This document shows positions 27,456-37,978 of a stretch of 42,001 nt of DNA, piece by piece (the stretch's first letter is position 1; each line of letters starts with the position of its first letter). Made by a program: the position numbers and the translations under genes. The notes below the pieces were generated by a model, which ran no database searches, had not been told where the DNA came from, and saw only the letters and a program-made list of their open reading frames with translations. The stretch is taken from contig JAFGQG010000096.1 of NCBI GenBank assembly GCA_016935765.1, forward strand, positions 1 to 42,001. The letters run 5' to 3'. This DNA is from a bacterium. GTDB lineage: Bacteria > UBP14 > UBA6098 > JAFGQG01.

Positions 27456-27717
27456 AATGTATTCTCCGTAAAATTATAATGTTTTCTTTTGGCAGACTAG
27501 TAAGTTGTTAGCATTTTTTTAAAATCTTACTTATTCCTATATACCAAATTCCATACTCCAGCAATCAATCCTACACCTTGTGTAGTGTCGCACAATTGAT
27601 AATCATTCAAAATTTCGTGCGAAGTTACCTAATTAAAAGCTGTGTGCAACAAAAAAATGCATTTTGAAGAATATTTTAGCTTAATTTGTAAAGAAATTTT
27701 TAATACAGCAGGAAATT

Positions 27718-28596
27718 TTACCCCGGATTTTCTTCAGTGGAGTGCTTATAATAACGATCTAAAAGAAGAAAGAATGTTACCCCAATCAATATTCCAGCAA
27801 TGACATCCACGCCATAATGAAAACGTCCGTATACGGTTGACAAGAACAGGCTGAAGACCAGGACAGTAATTGGGATTCTCGCCCATTTTACATACCTGTA
27901 ACAAAGCAGCATTACTACGGTTGCGGCAGAACAATGTGAACTGGGAAATGCTGCGCCCTCAATGTCGAAATTAGCGTATATCAGGTTAATTATCTTTGAA
28001 AAAAAATAACCATCCAAATTTAATCCGAGCAACTCCGGGAATGCCAACCGCGGTCCTGCGACAGGGAATGCTATCTGAAAAAGGTAGCAGAAATAATAGG
28101 TAACGGACAAGGTTAGGATCGATCTTTCAAAGATTTTATATTTTTTAGGTATCCAGAGAGCTAATCCTATGAATGCAATCAACAGAAAATAGCTGAAATA
28201 GGAGAAACCCATAAATTCAGCGAAAGGTTTCCAATGGAAGGTTTTAAAGAATTCGAAAGCAGGTTGAAAGCCGAAAACAGCCTGCTCCCATCTTATTACG
28301 ATATTATCCACATAATGTGGGATGATCAGGAATTTCAGGTATTTGATCTCCTCATACTGCAGCACATAGAATAATACCGGGTACCAGTTTCTGAGAAAAA
28401 AAAGAATTTTATTCCCGGTATCCCTGTATGTTGCGCAGAAAAAATAGACACCTATTATTACAACAACCCTATAAGCCAGGTGTAAGTACCAATAGGGAAG
28501 ATTGCGAAAGCGGAGCAGTATCATAATGCCAGTAACAGCAAAGTACGCCAGGAAGAGTATGTCAATCGCTTTAAGTTTTCGTTTCAGATCTTTCAT
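27718..28596 (-). CDS. PAP2-superfamily membrane phosphatase / lipid phosphotransferase
   Basis: A 292-residue membrane protein with about seven to eight helices. It carries the PAP2 core: FPSSHCSA (residues 217-224, catalytic His221) and YGRFHYGVDVIAG (Arg258, His260, Asp264). The spacing R-x-H-x3-D fits the PAP2_3 group that includes inositol phosphorylceramide synthase-like enzymes. The first Lys/Arg-Pro motif (KxxxxxxRP) is not obvious. It probably dephosphorylates or exchanges head groups of polyprenyl or glycero-lipid phosphates on the outer face of the inner membrane. Ribosome site TAGGAAA. It shares the strand with EF-G, 262 bases apart, so it is unlikely to be one operon. Confidence 0.88.
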   Translation of the reverse strand: MKDLKRKLKAIDILFLAYFAVTGIMILLRFRNLPYWYLHLAYRVVVIIGVYFFCATYRDTGNKILFFLRNWYPVLFYVLQYEEIKYLKFLIIPHYVDNIVIRWEQAVFGFQPAFEFFKTFHWKPFAEFMGFSYFSYFLLIAFIGLALWIPKKYKIFERSILTLSVTYYFCYLFQIAFPVAGPRLAFPELLGLNLDGYFFSKIINLIYANFDIEGAAFPSSHCSAATVVMLLCYRYVKWARIPITVLVFSLFLSTVYGRFHYGVDVIAGILIGVTFFLLLDRYYKHSTEENPG

Positions 28597-28802
28597 TTTC
28601 CTAATAGAGAATATAATAAAGGGGGTTCTTAATATTTGGAAAGGATAAAATCATGAAAGTGACAGAATAATTTTCAAGAATTAATTAACCAACCTAATAT
28701 ACTTATAACATACTTAATTTATAATTGCCAAAAAATAAATAAATAAGTTGCAATAATGTTCATTGCCGATAAATTGAGCTTTCGTGTTGTTCATTGAGAG
28801 AG

Positions 28803-29321
28803 ATGATCGGTATTATGGAAGAAGATAGATCAACAAAAATTGCAAAGACTGTAACGATCCTATTCGTTATTTATTCCCTCTGTTTCGTAATAGTCCTTTT
28901 CAGTAAAAATGTAAGTTTGGGTAGAATTGATGTTCTTAACGAATCGACGGTAGAAGAGTTCATCAGCAAGGTAAACAATGCGATTAAGAACAAGGATTCG
29001 AATTTCATAATAAATGCCATTGCTGAGGATGCTGATATCGAAATACAGTTGGAGAATCACTCTATATGCCCGGATAAAAATCAATTCAAACAGAAACTTT
29101 GCAGCAGTTTTCGAACTGTATCTTCCTACTTTTGCGAGACCAGGGATTATGAAATAAACATTGAGAATGACACTGCAAGGGTTATAGTTAATAAGCACGA
29201 GACCATAAAATATAAAGATGGCAGGGAATTCACAGGATTCAAGAAAGAGAACATGGATATAGCTCTTGTTAACGGGGAACTTAAACTTACTTCCTACCGT
29301 ACTAAATCGTCTCTCGACTAA
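28803..29321 (+). CDS. Small membrane-anchored protein of unknown function
   Basis: About 172 residues. A hydrophobic segment (about residues 16-37) precedes an extracytoplasmic domain with alternating helices and strands (VEEFISKVNNAIKNKDSNF then IINAIAEDADIEIQ). The pattern loosely suggests an NTF2/SnoaL-like fold, but I would not assign it. Two Cys occur in the soluble domain (CPDKNQF and CSSF), with a third in YFCETRD. Start choice is uncertain: TTG 28794, ATG 28803 and ATG 28815 are in frame, and only GAGAG lies nearby. It stands alone between the PAP2 gene and the sorting-domain protein. Confidence 0.55.
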   Translation: MIGIMEEDRSTKIAKTVTILFVIYSLCFVIVLFSKNVSLGRIDVLNESTVEEFISKVNNAIKNKDSNFIINAIAEDADIEIQLENHSICPDKNQFKQKLCSSFRTVSSYFCETRDYEINIENDTARVIVNKHETIKYKDGREFTGFKKENMDIALVNGELKLTSYRTKSSLD

Positions 29322-29471
29322 TTGTATTCTTATAAAAACACCGCATAATCTAAATTTTTAATTCGTTTTACCCAGAAAACTCTAGTATAACACTATATAT
29401 TCTTGACTTAATTCTTTGTTAATATAAATTTCATTCCGACAAAAAATCACACATTTACCAAGGAAGGAAAA

Positions 29472-31403
29472 TTGAAAACTACATTGATTTCTATGTTGAT
29501 TTTAATTCTATCAGTTGGGATACTGTTAGGAAATTCAAAAAATGTGGTATGTAGATCATCAGATACCTTTGAAATGAACGAGGTTTCTCTGGTTACGCCA
29601 ATGGATGTGGAACTGCCATACGAAACGAGTTTTGAAACTTCTTCAGAGCGAGATGCCTGGACAATTTATACTCTGGGTGATGATGCGACTATTTGGAGCC
29701 CTACTACTGCAGAGGCAAATTCCGGAAGCTATTCATTTCAGCACAGCTGGAACTATGGTACTCTTGAAGGCTGGTTGGTGTCCCCTGCACTTAGTGTTTC
29801 CACCGGGATGAATCCAACGATATCTTTTTACCAACACACCATGTACACCTTTGACTACAGGTATCATGGAGTCTGGGCGTCAAACGGTTCGGGAGACCCC
29901 ACTGATGGAGATTTTGTTGAACTGGCGGAAATAGATTATTTTTCCGACGATGGATGGAACCCTTCTGAGCCCATCACGATGGTGGGATACTCAGGAACTG
30001 CTTATATCGCTTTCAAATACGAGGGAGCTGATGGAGATGTATGGTACGTTGACGATGTAATTATATCCGTTCCCGTTGATCACGATGCCGCCTGTGAAGA
30101 AGTCGTAGCAGAAACCCCTTTCCTAACTCCAGGTTCAGACTATGCACCCAAGGCTTTATTCAAAAACACCGGTCTCAACACCGAATCCTTCAATGCCGTA
30201 TGTGTTATCGAACATGGTGGAACTGAAGTTCTAAACGAAACTCATCCCATTTCATCTCTTCCACCGGGTGAAGAACGCGAAGTAACATTCAGCACCTTCC
30301 TTGTCAATGAAGGAGATGCTTATGTGGCAAAATTCTATAGCGACCTAAGTATAGATGACCATCATTCAAATGATACGATTCGATTCAATTATTTCGGTTA
30401 TACTGATCATATTGTACCAATCGTTCAGAAATTTACTGCCATAGACTGCTATTATTGTCCTCGCGCGGCGGAAGGACTACATCGCGTCAAAGAAGCACTT
30501 GGGGATTCGGTTATCATTCTTGCTTATCACACCACTCTGGCTTTTGGCGCCGATCCATTTTACTGTGCCGATGCTGTTTCAGCAGATGACTACTTCGGGG
30601 TTACCGGATATCCGAACGCTTGGGTAAACGGCGTGATAGATGTCGGTGGCGGTTATTCCGAAGCGTCAAACTATGGATTCGATATGTACATGGAAGCTAT
30701 CAGGGAAATTATGCAGCTCAAAACCCCTTTTCAATTGACCTGCGTAACCGACTCTGTCATTGGAGATGAAGTGTTCTTCACGGTGGACATAACTGCGAAC
30801 GGAGACATAGTCGGTATCGATGACCTATACCTCAGGTTTTCAGTGGCTGAAGATGAAATTGAATACTACTGGAACCCCGGCGACATCGAACAGGACTATA
30901 TTTATCACGCGGTACGCGACATGGTCATCGGCTCCTACGATGGTATACCCATTAGCTTGAACAGGGGTGAATCCTTCACCAATTCCTACAGCTTTAACCT
31001 GGACTCCGAATGGAACAGAGAGCATATAACCATTGTTGCTCTCCTGCAGAGTGATGTGGATATGATGGTCTGGCAAGCTTATGAGGCCAATCTCGAAGTA
31101 ACCGGAATAAACGATGCAGCACTGAGCAAACCGAAAAATTTCCAGTTGCAACAGAACGTTCCTAATCCCTTCAATGCCGTTACAAGGATAAGCTTCACAA
31201 AGCCCGGATCAAATGATGGAACACTCGCCATCTATGACCTCCAGGGCAGGGAAATGAGATCATTCGATCTGGGCAATTCCGATGATGCTATCTACTGGAA
31301 CGGAAGAGATAATTCCGGTAAGGAAGTCCCGGGCGGGATTTACCTTTACAGGTTAGACACCGCCGACTTCTCGCAGACGAGGAAGATGATATTGCTTAAA
31401 TAA
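29472..31403 (+). CDS. Secreted Omp28-like protein with type IX-type C-terminal sorting domain
   Basis: A 643-residue exported protein. The start is a TTG at 29472 with the ribosome site AGGAAGG just upstream; an ATG at 29493 is a shorter option. The signal peptide is residues 1-22 or so. Then follow a jelly-roll/MAM-like choice-of-anchor domain (about 45-195, ETSFETSSERDAWTIYTLGD onward), a CARDB-like Ig domain (about 200-300), an Omp28-type thioredoxin-like domain (about 308-430) with an active-site-like CYYC in FTAIDCYYCPRAAEG, a second beta domain, and a FlgD-like C-terminal domain (about 553-643, NFQLQQNVPNPFNAVTRISF to RKMILLK). That end is the classical sorting signal of T9SS in FCB-group bacteria. 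The protein is likely anchored on or released from the cell surface. A weak terminator follows. Confidence 0.9.
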   Translation: MKTTLISMLILILSVGILLGNSKNVVCRSSDTFEMNEVSLVTPMDVELPYETSFETSSERDAWTIYTLGDDATIWSPTTAEANSGSYSFQHSWNYGTLEGWLVSPALSVSTGMNPTISFYQHTMYTFDYRYHGVWASNGSGDPTDGDFVELAEIDYFSDDGWNPSEPITMVGYSGTAYIAFKYEGADGDVWYVDDVIISVPVDHDAACEEVVAETPFLTPGSDYAPKALFKNTGLNTESFNAVCVIEHGGTEVLNETHPISSLPPGEEREVTFSTFLVNEGDAYVAKFYSDLSIDDHHSNDTIRFNYFGYTDHIVPIVQKFTAIDCYYCPRAAEGLHRVKEALGDSVIILAYHTTLAFGADPFYCADAVSADDYFGVTGYPNAWVNGVIDVGGGYSEASNYGFDMYMEAIREIMQLKTPFQLTCVTDSVIGDEVFFTVDITANGDIVGIDDLYLRFSVAEDEIEYYWNPGDIEQDYIYHAVRDMVIGSYDGIPISLNRGESFTNSYSFNLDSEWNREHITIVALLQSDVDMMVWQAYEANLEVTGINDAALSKPKNFQLQQNVPNPFNAVTRISFTKPGSNDGTLAIYDLQGREMRSFDLGNSDDAIYWNGRDNSGKEVPGGIYLYRLDTADFSQTRKMILLK

Positions 31404-31887
31404 CATGTAGTACACCATCGATGATGGTATTTTTTATCCTTATTAGACAATTATCCACCGCGACTGTCATAATGATCACACCTTAGCGGGAGAAGAAGCC
31501 TACTCCTGCAAACGCTCGTGATGAGGCAGAACATCAACGCAGAACAGAGCCTGATTATAAATGCTATAATCTCTCACTGAATTCAAGGAATGAGATCCTT
31601 CAACCATTCAGGCAATGCGTATAAATATACTTTTTTTCAAAGACACAATTCAAGGGTTATATCACTCTGTTCGTTTCAGGATGACATTTTCGAGGTTTGA
31701 GGTGACAATGCCTTAATTTGTGCTGAGGTGGTTTTTTTATCCCCTTCGCTACCAGGTAACTTCAAATGTCATTCAGAAGCACAAAATATAAATTAAGATG
31801 ATTGATTGAGGTTTGCCTTGAAGAACCAAAATTATTAATTTTTCTGAACTGGCTGAAGAATCCTACTCCAAATGATGTTTCACTTTA
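31404..31887. other. Gene-free interval with degenerate repeat phrases
   Basis: No gene is visible. After a weak terminator (31414-31435), two degenerate copies of a widespread phrase occur: GAGATCCTTCAACCATTCAGG (near 31590) and CTCTGTTCGTTTCAGGATGA (near 31665), both resembling ATCCTTC-x-CTTCGTTCAGGATGACA. A T-rich run follows near 31730. Nothing suggests a small protein or RNA. Confidence 0.55.
31414..31435 (+). terminator. Possible weak terminator of the sorting-domain protein
   Basis: ACCATC (31414-31419) and GATGGT (31423-31428) form a 6-bp stem with a 3-base loop followed by A then six T. The stem repeats the CCATC/GATGG pairing seen at 4710 and 10360, so it may be a repeat-derived terminator. 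Confidence 0.45.
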
Positions 31888-32628
31888 TCAAATGCTAATA
31901 TCGGTCAAAATCCTGTTGGTTTTTTCTTTCAGCTTCAATTCTTTCCATAATTCTTGACTGCCAGTATATTTCATGATAAACTTATCAAGCGGCAGAAAAT
32001 TCCCCAAACTCACATTAGCCCAGGGAGTTCCCGAGCCCTTTGTACGCTGCACGTTCGCCTTGTTGGAGTCGGGGTATTTCTTGCGGTCCTGCTCAAAGAG
32101 CTTTATCATGTCCTGCTCCCAAATCGCAAGCAGTTTGTCGGGATGGAAATCTGCATAGACCACCAGCATCAGGGCGCGGTTTCCGATGGAGCGGCAGAGA
32201 CGGCGGTAGTTATCCAGGGCGCGGCGTTCAATCACCCCCCAATACTCGGGTTTCAGGAATGGCTTCACCTTCTCCCACTTCCCAGGAGGCACATTATCGT
32301 ACTTCGGTGAGGCTTTTCTTAGTATCATCTTCTCCGAGACGTATGGGCTGGTCTGCATCATCTTCAGTTCCATCCAGAAAGCGAAATTACGCACCGTGTC
32401 GATGACTATCCTGTCGGGGAAGTAAACAAACGAGGTGCCTGTGGGATCTTGCGCCGGGGTGTTATTGCGCAACCTGCCCAGAAACTTTCTCCCCTCTTCA
32501 TGCTGGAGTACGAACTCTATCCCGGTGGGGCAGATGAAGAACGGTTTGCCATCATTCTTGAAGAGGTGTGTCTCCAATGCGGCAGAAAGCGCGTCTTCGA
32601 GTTTTCGTCTTGTTTCAAAATCACTCAT
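31888..32628 (-). CDS. Unknown protein, possible PD-(D/E)XK nuclease
   Basis: A 246-residue soluble protein that I do not recognise as a named family. It contains YFPDRIVID (Pro71-Asp72) and, 14 residues later, ELK (87-89) in a hydrophobic context (FAFWMELKMM), which fits the PD-(D/E)XK nuclease signature. The rest is helical and basic. A methyltransferase or other restriction partner is not next to it. It is isolated between two gene-free intervals with repeat elements, as mobile or defence genes often are. No clear ribosome site precedes the ATG at 32628. The nuclease idea is a hypothesis from one motif. Confidence 0.55.
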   Translation of the reverse strand: MSDFETRRKLEDALSAALETHLFKNDGKPFFICPTGIEFVLQHEEGRKFLGRLRNNTPAQDPTGTSFVYFPDRIVIDTVRNFAFWMELKMMQTSPYVSEKMILRKASPKYDNVPPGKWEKVKPFLKPEYWGVIERRALDNYRRLCRSIGNRALMLVVYADFHPDKLLAIWEQDMIKLFEQDRKKYPDSNKANVQRTKGSGTPWANVSLGNFLPLDKFIMKYTGSQELWKELKLKEKTNRILTDISI

Positions 32629-33270
32629 GAGAATAGAGTACAGGGTACTGAAATTAGAAAGAGTTTTTTATTATAAAATAGTATCTGATTGACGGGTGTC
32701 AATAAGCTTTTTTCTCGGAGTGCATTGACTTTTTACTTTTGGAGTGCATTAACTTTGTTTACTTAGCTATAAGGGTTTAAATTGGAATTAACACTAGAAA
32801 TTTTATTTTGCTGATATATTGAAACAAGCGTTTGTAAACAAGCCAATGCATCTTTCGGCAATGAATATAAACATAAATAATGCTAAAAATGCATTAGCTT
32901 GGATGCGAGCAATAATACTGATGGTTTTTGTAATTTAATAGCTTTCGTCGATTAATGTTAATGTTTATAGTTAAAGCATCCAAAGTCAATGCACTCCAAA
33001 TAAAGAAAAGCATTTAAGGAAAGGTTTTGTTTTAAAATGCATTAGCAAATTTTTTCACAAGCTTCTTGTGATAAACAGTTAATGTTCACCTACCAAAGCC
33101 CTACAATATAGTTAGAATCGAGAGTATTTTATGGCGTAGGTTGACACTCCGAGAGGAGGAAACTCCGAAATAGAACGAAAAAATTCCTTGCATTATCAAG
33201 CAACGTCAATATTTTCACATTAATTAACAATGTAACTCTGTGATTCAGTGATTATTAATAAATATTATCT
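32629..33270. other. Gene-free interval with a small inverted-repeat element
   Basis: No gene is visible. The stretch holds the 281-bp element described separately (32717-32997), several further TGCATTA-type words (near 32888 and 33038), then a GACACTCCGAGAGGAGGAAACTCC-like phrase near 33145 and AT-rich sequence up to the small membrane protein. Confidence 0.6.
32717..32997. mobile_element. 281-bp element with perfect 16-bp terminal inverted repeats (possible MITE)
   Basis: GGAGTGCATTGACTTT (32717-32732) is the exact reverse complement of AAAGTCAATGCACTCC (32982-32997). A second direct copy with one change, GGAGTGCATTAACTTT, sits at 32741-32756. The interior is AT-rich, without a coding region. 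This matches the outline of a non-autonomous miniature transposable element, but I see no clear target-site duplication, and no related transposase is in the window. Confidence 0.5.
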
Positions 33271-33636
33271 ATGGCAACAAAGCGAATAAAAATCTATTGG
33301 TTTCAATTTGTCATTGCGGCTATATGGGTTGGAGCTATTGAAGCGGTGCTCCCATACTCCATGTATCCCGAACTGAGGACTTTTATCATCAATTGCCTCA
33401 TAGTACTTACCGGCATTATAGCCTTCGAACCGGTATCGAAGCATATCTGGAAATATGTCGCAATATCCATAGTTGCGAGTCTGCTGATCGGTGTTCTCAG
33501 GGAAGTAGGGCTCTGGTACATGAGAAGCGGATTGACCCTTAAGAGAATAGGCGGACCCATAATTACACTTATCATAATCACACTGATTTTATATCTGATA
33601 GCTAAGGCGACACAGAAGGACAAATTTAGGCTGTAA
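33271..33636 (+). CDS. Small four-helix membrane protein, function unknown
   Basis: A 121-residue protein with four hydrophobic segments (about 10-30, 37-54, 63-82, 95-112) joined by short basic loops. The start is an ATG with no good ribosome site. I do not recognise the family. It lies upstream of groES but is separated from it by a predicted promoter, so it is probably an independent unit. Confidence 0.6.
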   Translation: MATKRIKIYWFQFVIAAIWVGAIEAVLPYSMYPELRTFIINCLIVLTGIIAFEPVSKHIWKYVAISIVASLLIGVLREVGLWYMRSGLTLKRIGGPIITLIIITLILYLIAKATQKDKFRL

Positions 33637-33701
33637 CATAATCTATTTTCATTCTGCAAGTACAAGTTTTACAAATTTTTTTAAAATTATTAAATTTTTT
33701 C

Positions 33702-33730
33702 TTGCACGATACTTTCGTTTATTATATAAT
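33702..33730 (+). promoter_or_regulatory. Strong sigma70 promoter of groES-groEL
   Basis: TTGCAC (33702-33707), exactly 17 bases, then consensus TATAAT (33725-33730). It sits 60 bases before the groES ATG. No CIRCE element (TTAGCACTC-N9-GAGTGCTAA) is visible between it and the start, so heat-shock control by HrcA is not supported by this sequence. Confidence 0.75.
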
Positions 33731-33790
33731 TGTTAATTCGTTAAATTCGAAAAATGTTTTCAGGGTACATAAATTAAAAAGGAGGGCGAC

Positions 33791-34078
33791 ATGAAGATCA
33801 AACCGCTAGCTGACAGGGTACTTATCAAGCCAAAGGAAATGCAAGAGGTAAAGAAAGGCGGTATCATCATTCCCGATACTGCCAAGGAAAAACCGCAGGA
33901 AGGCGAGATAGTTGAAGTTGGAGCAGGCAAAGTTACAGAAGACGGCAAAAAGATACCCATGACCGTAAAAAAGGGTGACAAGGTTCTTTATGGAAAGTAC
34001 TCGGGCACCGAGATCACTATCGATGAGGTCGATTATCTGATAATGCACGAAAGTGACATTCTTGCCGTAGTTGGGTAA
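33791..34078 (+). CDS. groES: Co-chaperonin GroES
   Basis: A 95-residue co-chaperonin that caps GroEL as a seven-fold lid. It begins [14 protein letters not shown] and contains the mobile loop [27 protein letters not shown] and the YGKYSGTEI and [15 protein letters not shown] motifs. Full length for the family. The ribosome site GGAGG (33781-33785) precedes the ATG, and groEL follows after 34 bases in one operon. Confidence 0.98.
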   Translation: MKIKPLADRVLIKPKEMQEVKKGGIIIPDTAKEKPQEGEIVEVGAGKVTEDGKKIPMTVKKGDKVLYGKYSGTEITIDEVDYLIMHESDILAVVG

Positions 34079-34100
34079 TAATCAATTAGAATTAAATTAG

Positions 34101-35735
<1,635 letters not shown>

Positions 35736-35759
35736 TGCAGAATACTACTAACTGACATA

Positions 35760-35797
35760 AACCCCCTTTGGTATATCCATAAGGGGGTTTTTTTTAT
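35760..35797 (+). terminator. Rho-independent terminator of groESL
   Basis: AACCCCCTT (35760-35768) pairs with AAGGGGGTT (35781-35789) around a 12-base loop, followed by a run of T to 35797. Confidence 0.96.
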
Positions 35798-35888
35798 TTT
35801 TTGCTTACGTTTCTAACACCGCTGAGTATATTGAAACAAAAGTAATACATGATAATAAATACTAGCAGATAACCTGGAAACCAGAAAG

Positions 35889-36683
35889 ATGAAGAACATT
35901 TCATTAGGAAAATATATACCTGGAGACTCCATTATCCATAAAATGGATCCCCGAAGCAAGGTGGTCAGTTTTTTCGTTATCATTTTGTTCTTTATACTTT
36001 TCAACAGGATTGTAAGCCACATTGCAGGTTTCGTGATCTTGTTGCTTATCATGTTTATAGCTGGTTTGTCAATGAAAAATCTGCTGGGTTTGTTGAAGAC
36101 CTTCAGGTTATTCTTCTACATCACCTTTTTAGTTCACCTCCTTTTTACCGAAGGGGAGGGAGGCTATAGCTGGCTATGGTTTAATGTCTCATTCCATGGA
36201 GCGTATAATGGTTTATTGTTCTCCCTGCGATTATTTTTGCTGCTTTTTTCCGGCGCATTACTGACCTGGACCACTCAGCCGATGGAATTCACGAACAGCC
36301 TGGAGAAAATGTTATCGCCTCTTAAATTGTTCAAGGTGCCCGTAAGGGATTTTTCCCTTATGATGATGATCGCTCTGCGTTTCATTCCCACCATGCTTGA
36401 TGAGATTGAGATAACGAAGAGGGCACAGATGGCTCGTGGCGCGAAATTCGAAGGTGGTCTGTTTAAGAAAATAAAGTCGCTTGTCCCCCTGATAATCCCC
36501 CTCTTTGCCCAATCCTTCAGGAGAGCTGAAACCCTTGCGCTTGCTCTCGAGGCAAGAGCATACACATCAGACCACGAAAGAACGTACTATAAACCTCTTC
36601 ATTTTAATGCTTTCGATTGGGTAGTAACCCTGGGCTCATGTTTCTGCCTTTTATTTTTTCTTTATGTTAAAATGTTCATTTAA
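35889..36683 (+). CDS. ecfT: ECF transporter transmembrane component EcfT
   Basis: A 264-residue inner-membrane protein that couples ECF ATPases to a vitamin-binding S component. It begins KYIPGDSIIHKMDPRSKV, the usual opening of EcfT, has about six helices, and carries both coupling motifs with the conserved Ala-Arg: MARGAKF (about 178-184) and LEARAYTS (about 222-229). Neither the ATPases nor an S component is in the window, so the transported vitamin or metal cannot be read. It runs 13 bases before truA and may share its transcript. Confidence 0.92.
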   Translation: MKNISLGKYIPGDSIIHKMDPRSKVVSFFVIILFFILFNRIVSHIAGFVILLLIMFIAGLSMKNLLGLLKTFRLFFYITFLVHLLFTEGEGGYSWLWFNVSFHGAYNGLLFSLRLFLLLFSGALLTWTTQPMEFTNSLEKMLSPLKLFKVPVRDFSLMMMIALRFIPTMLDEIEITKRAQMARGAKFEGGLFKKIKSLVPLIIPLFAQSFRRAETLALALEARAYTSDHERTYYKPLHFNAFDWVVTLGSCFCLLFFLYVKMFI

Positions 36684-36696
36684 TTTTATATAACTA

Positions 36697-37431
36697 ATGA
36701 GTAAGTACAATATAAAATTGACAATCGGCTATGATGGAACCGGGTATCAGGGCTGGCAGAAGCAGAAAAACAGGGAAACTATACAAGGGATCCTGGAGGA
36801 TAGGATTTCCACCGTTCTGAGAACCCAGATAAAGCTTATCGGGGCTTCACGCACGGACGCTGGAGTTCACGCGCTCGGGCAGGTAGCAAACTTCACAATT
36901 AATAAAAAACTGAGTTTGGACAGGCTTGTAAAAAGACTGAATTCATTTCTCCCACCTCAAATAGCAATACACCGGGCTGAATATGCAGATATCGATTTCA
37001 ATTCGCGTTACTGGGCGCGAAGCAAGCTCTATAGATACACCATAATCAGCCAGAAGCGTCCTACAATGAGGCTGTACTCATGGCAATTTAAGAACAAGAT
37101 AAATTTCGAAGACCTCCTGGAGTTAGCGCCGATGTTTATTGGCGAACACGATTTCAGCGGGTTCTCAAAAAAGGTGAAGGAAAAACCCAACAGGATCTGC
37201 AGTATTCTTTCGAGCAGATGGGTTGTCGAAGATGGTTCTTTCATTTATGAGGTAGAAGGAAACAGGTTTCTGCACGGCATGGTCCGCGGAATGGTCGGCG
37301 CTATGGTAGATTCAGCTTCAGGTAAATTCCCCATACTAACAATAAGGATGATATTAGCTGAAGGAGATAGAAAAACCCACATCAGGATGGCACCAGCAAA
37401 TGGCTTGTGTTTGGTTAGGGTGAATTATTAG
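36697..37431 (+). CDS. truA: tRNA pseudouridine synthase A
   Basis: A 244-residue enzyme that converts U38-40 in the tRNA anticodon arm to pseudouridine. Nucleophile Asp54 lies in GASRTDAGVHALGQVANF; YDGTGYQGWQKQ opens the protein, and the RFLHGMVRGMVGAMV block is diagnostic. Length fits the family. It follows ecfT by 13 bases on the same strand. Confidence 0.98.
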   Translation: MSKYNIKLTIGYDGTGYQGWQKQKNRETIQGILEDRISTVLRTQIKLIGASRTDAGVHALGQVANFTINKKLSLDRLVKRLNSFLPPQIAIHRAEYADIDFNSRYWARSKLYRYTIISQKRPTMRLYSWQFKNKINFEDLLELAPMFIGEHDFSGFSKKVKEKPNRICSILSSRWVVEDGSFIYEVEGNRFLHGMVRGMVGAMVDSASGKFPILTIRMILAEGDRKTHIRMAPANGLCLVRVNY

Positions 37432-37978
37432 GATATGCAGGTTTAGGAACAATTTTCTAACAAATTATAGAAGTACCTTACTCGTATATTATTAAGTGGA
37501 TGAGTGGAAGAGTGGACGGGAAAAATGACAAATGGATAATGAATAATAATAAGAAATAAAATTCGCAATTGCTTCCGGAGAACCTTTGATAATATTCATT
37601 TGCCTGCTACCCAGAAAAACTAGTAGAATAGGAACGAATATTCACTATTCAAAAATATGCTATTAATTCTTGACTTTTAGACCAAGATTTGAATTATTGA
37701 TAAAAATAGAAATATCAAACGACCATTTACCTTATTTTTTAAGATCATTAACAAAAATAATTTTAATGCATTAGAACATATCATTGAATAAATTTATTAC
37801 AGGACAACCAAGCGCTTAAAAACATGCATAATACTACAATTCTTGTTAATTCTTTTACTGCTTACTGCTTACTACCTACTGCTTACTACTCTATCGCGAT
37901 AGTCATTCCGGAATCGGTTCATAGAAATTATAATATAATGTTTTTTTCAAGATGTAAGTTATAACGAAGGGAGTAAGA
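37432..37978. other. Gene-free interval upstream of the transaldolase
   Basis: No gene is visible. It contains a TACCCAGAAAAACTAGTAG phrase (about 37606) that resembles one at about 29369 upstream of the sorting-domain protein; both are followed within about 80 bases by ATTCTTGACTT, a possible -35. Near 37856-37890 there is a degenerate TACTGCTTACTAC run. A TATAATATAAT at about 37930 may be the transaldolase -10. Confidence 0.5.

Noticed and set aside
32629..33270. An integron attC-type or attachment site from the GGAGTGCATTGAC words.
   Set aside because: No integrase or cassette structure is near; the paired ends fit a small inverted-repeat element better.
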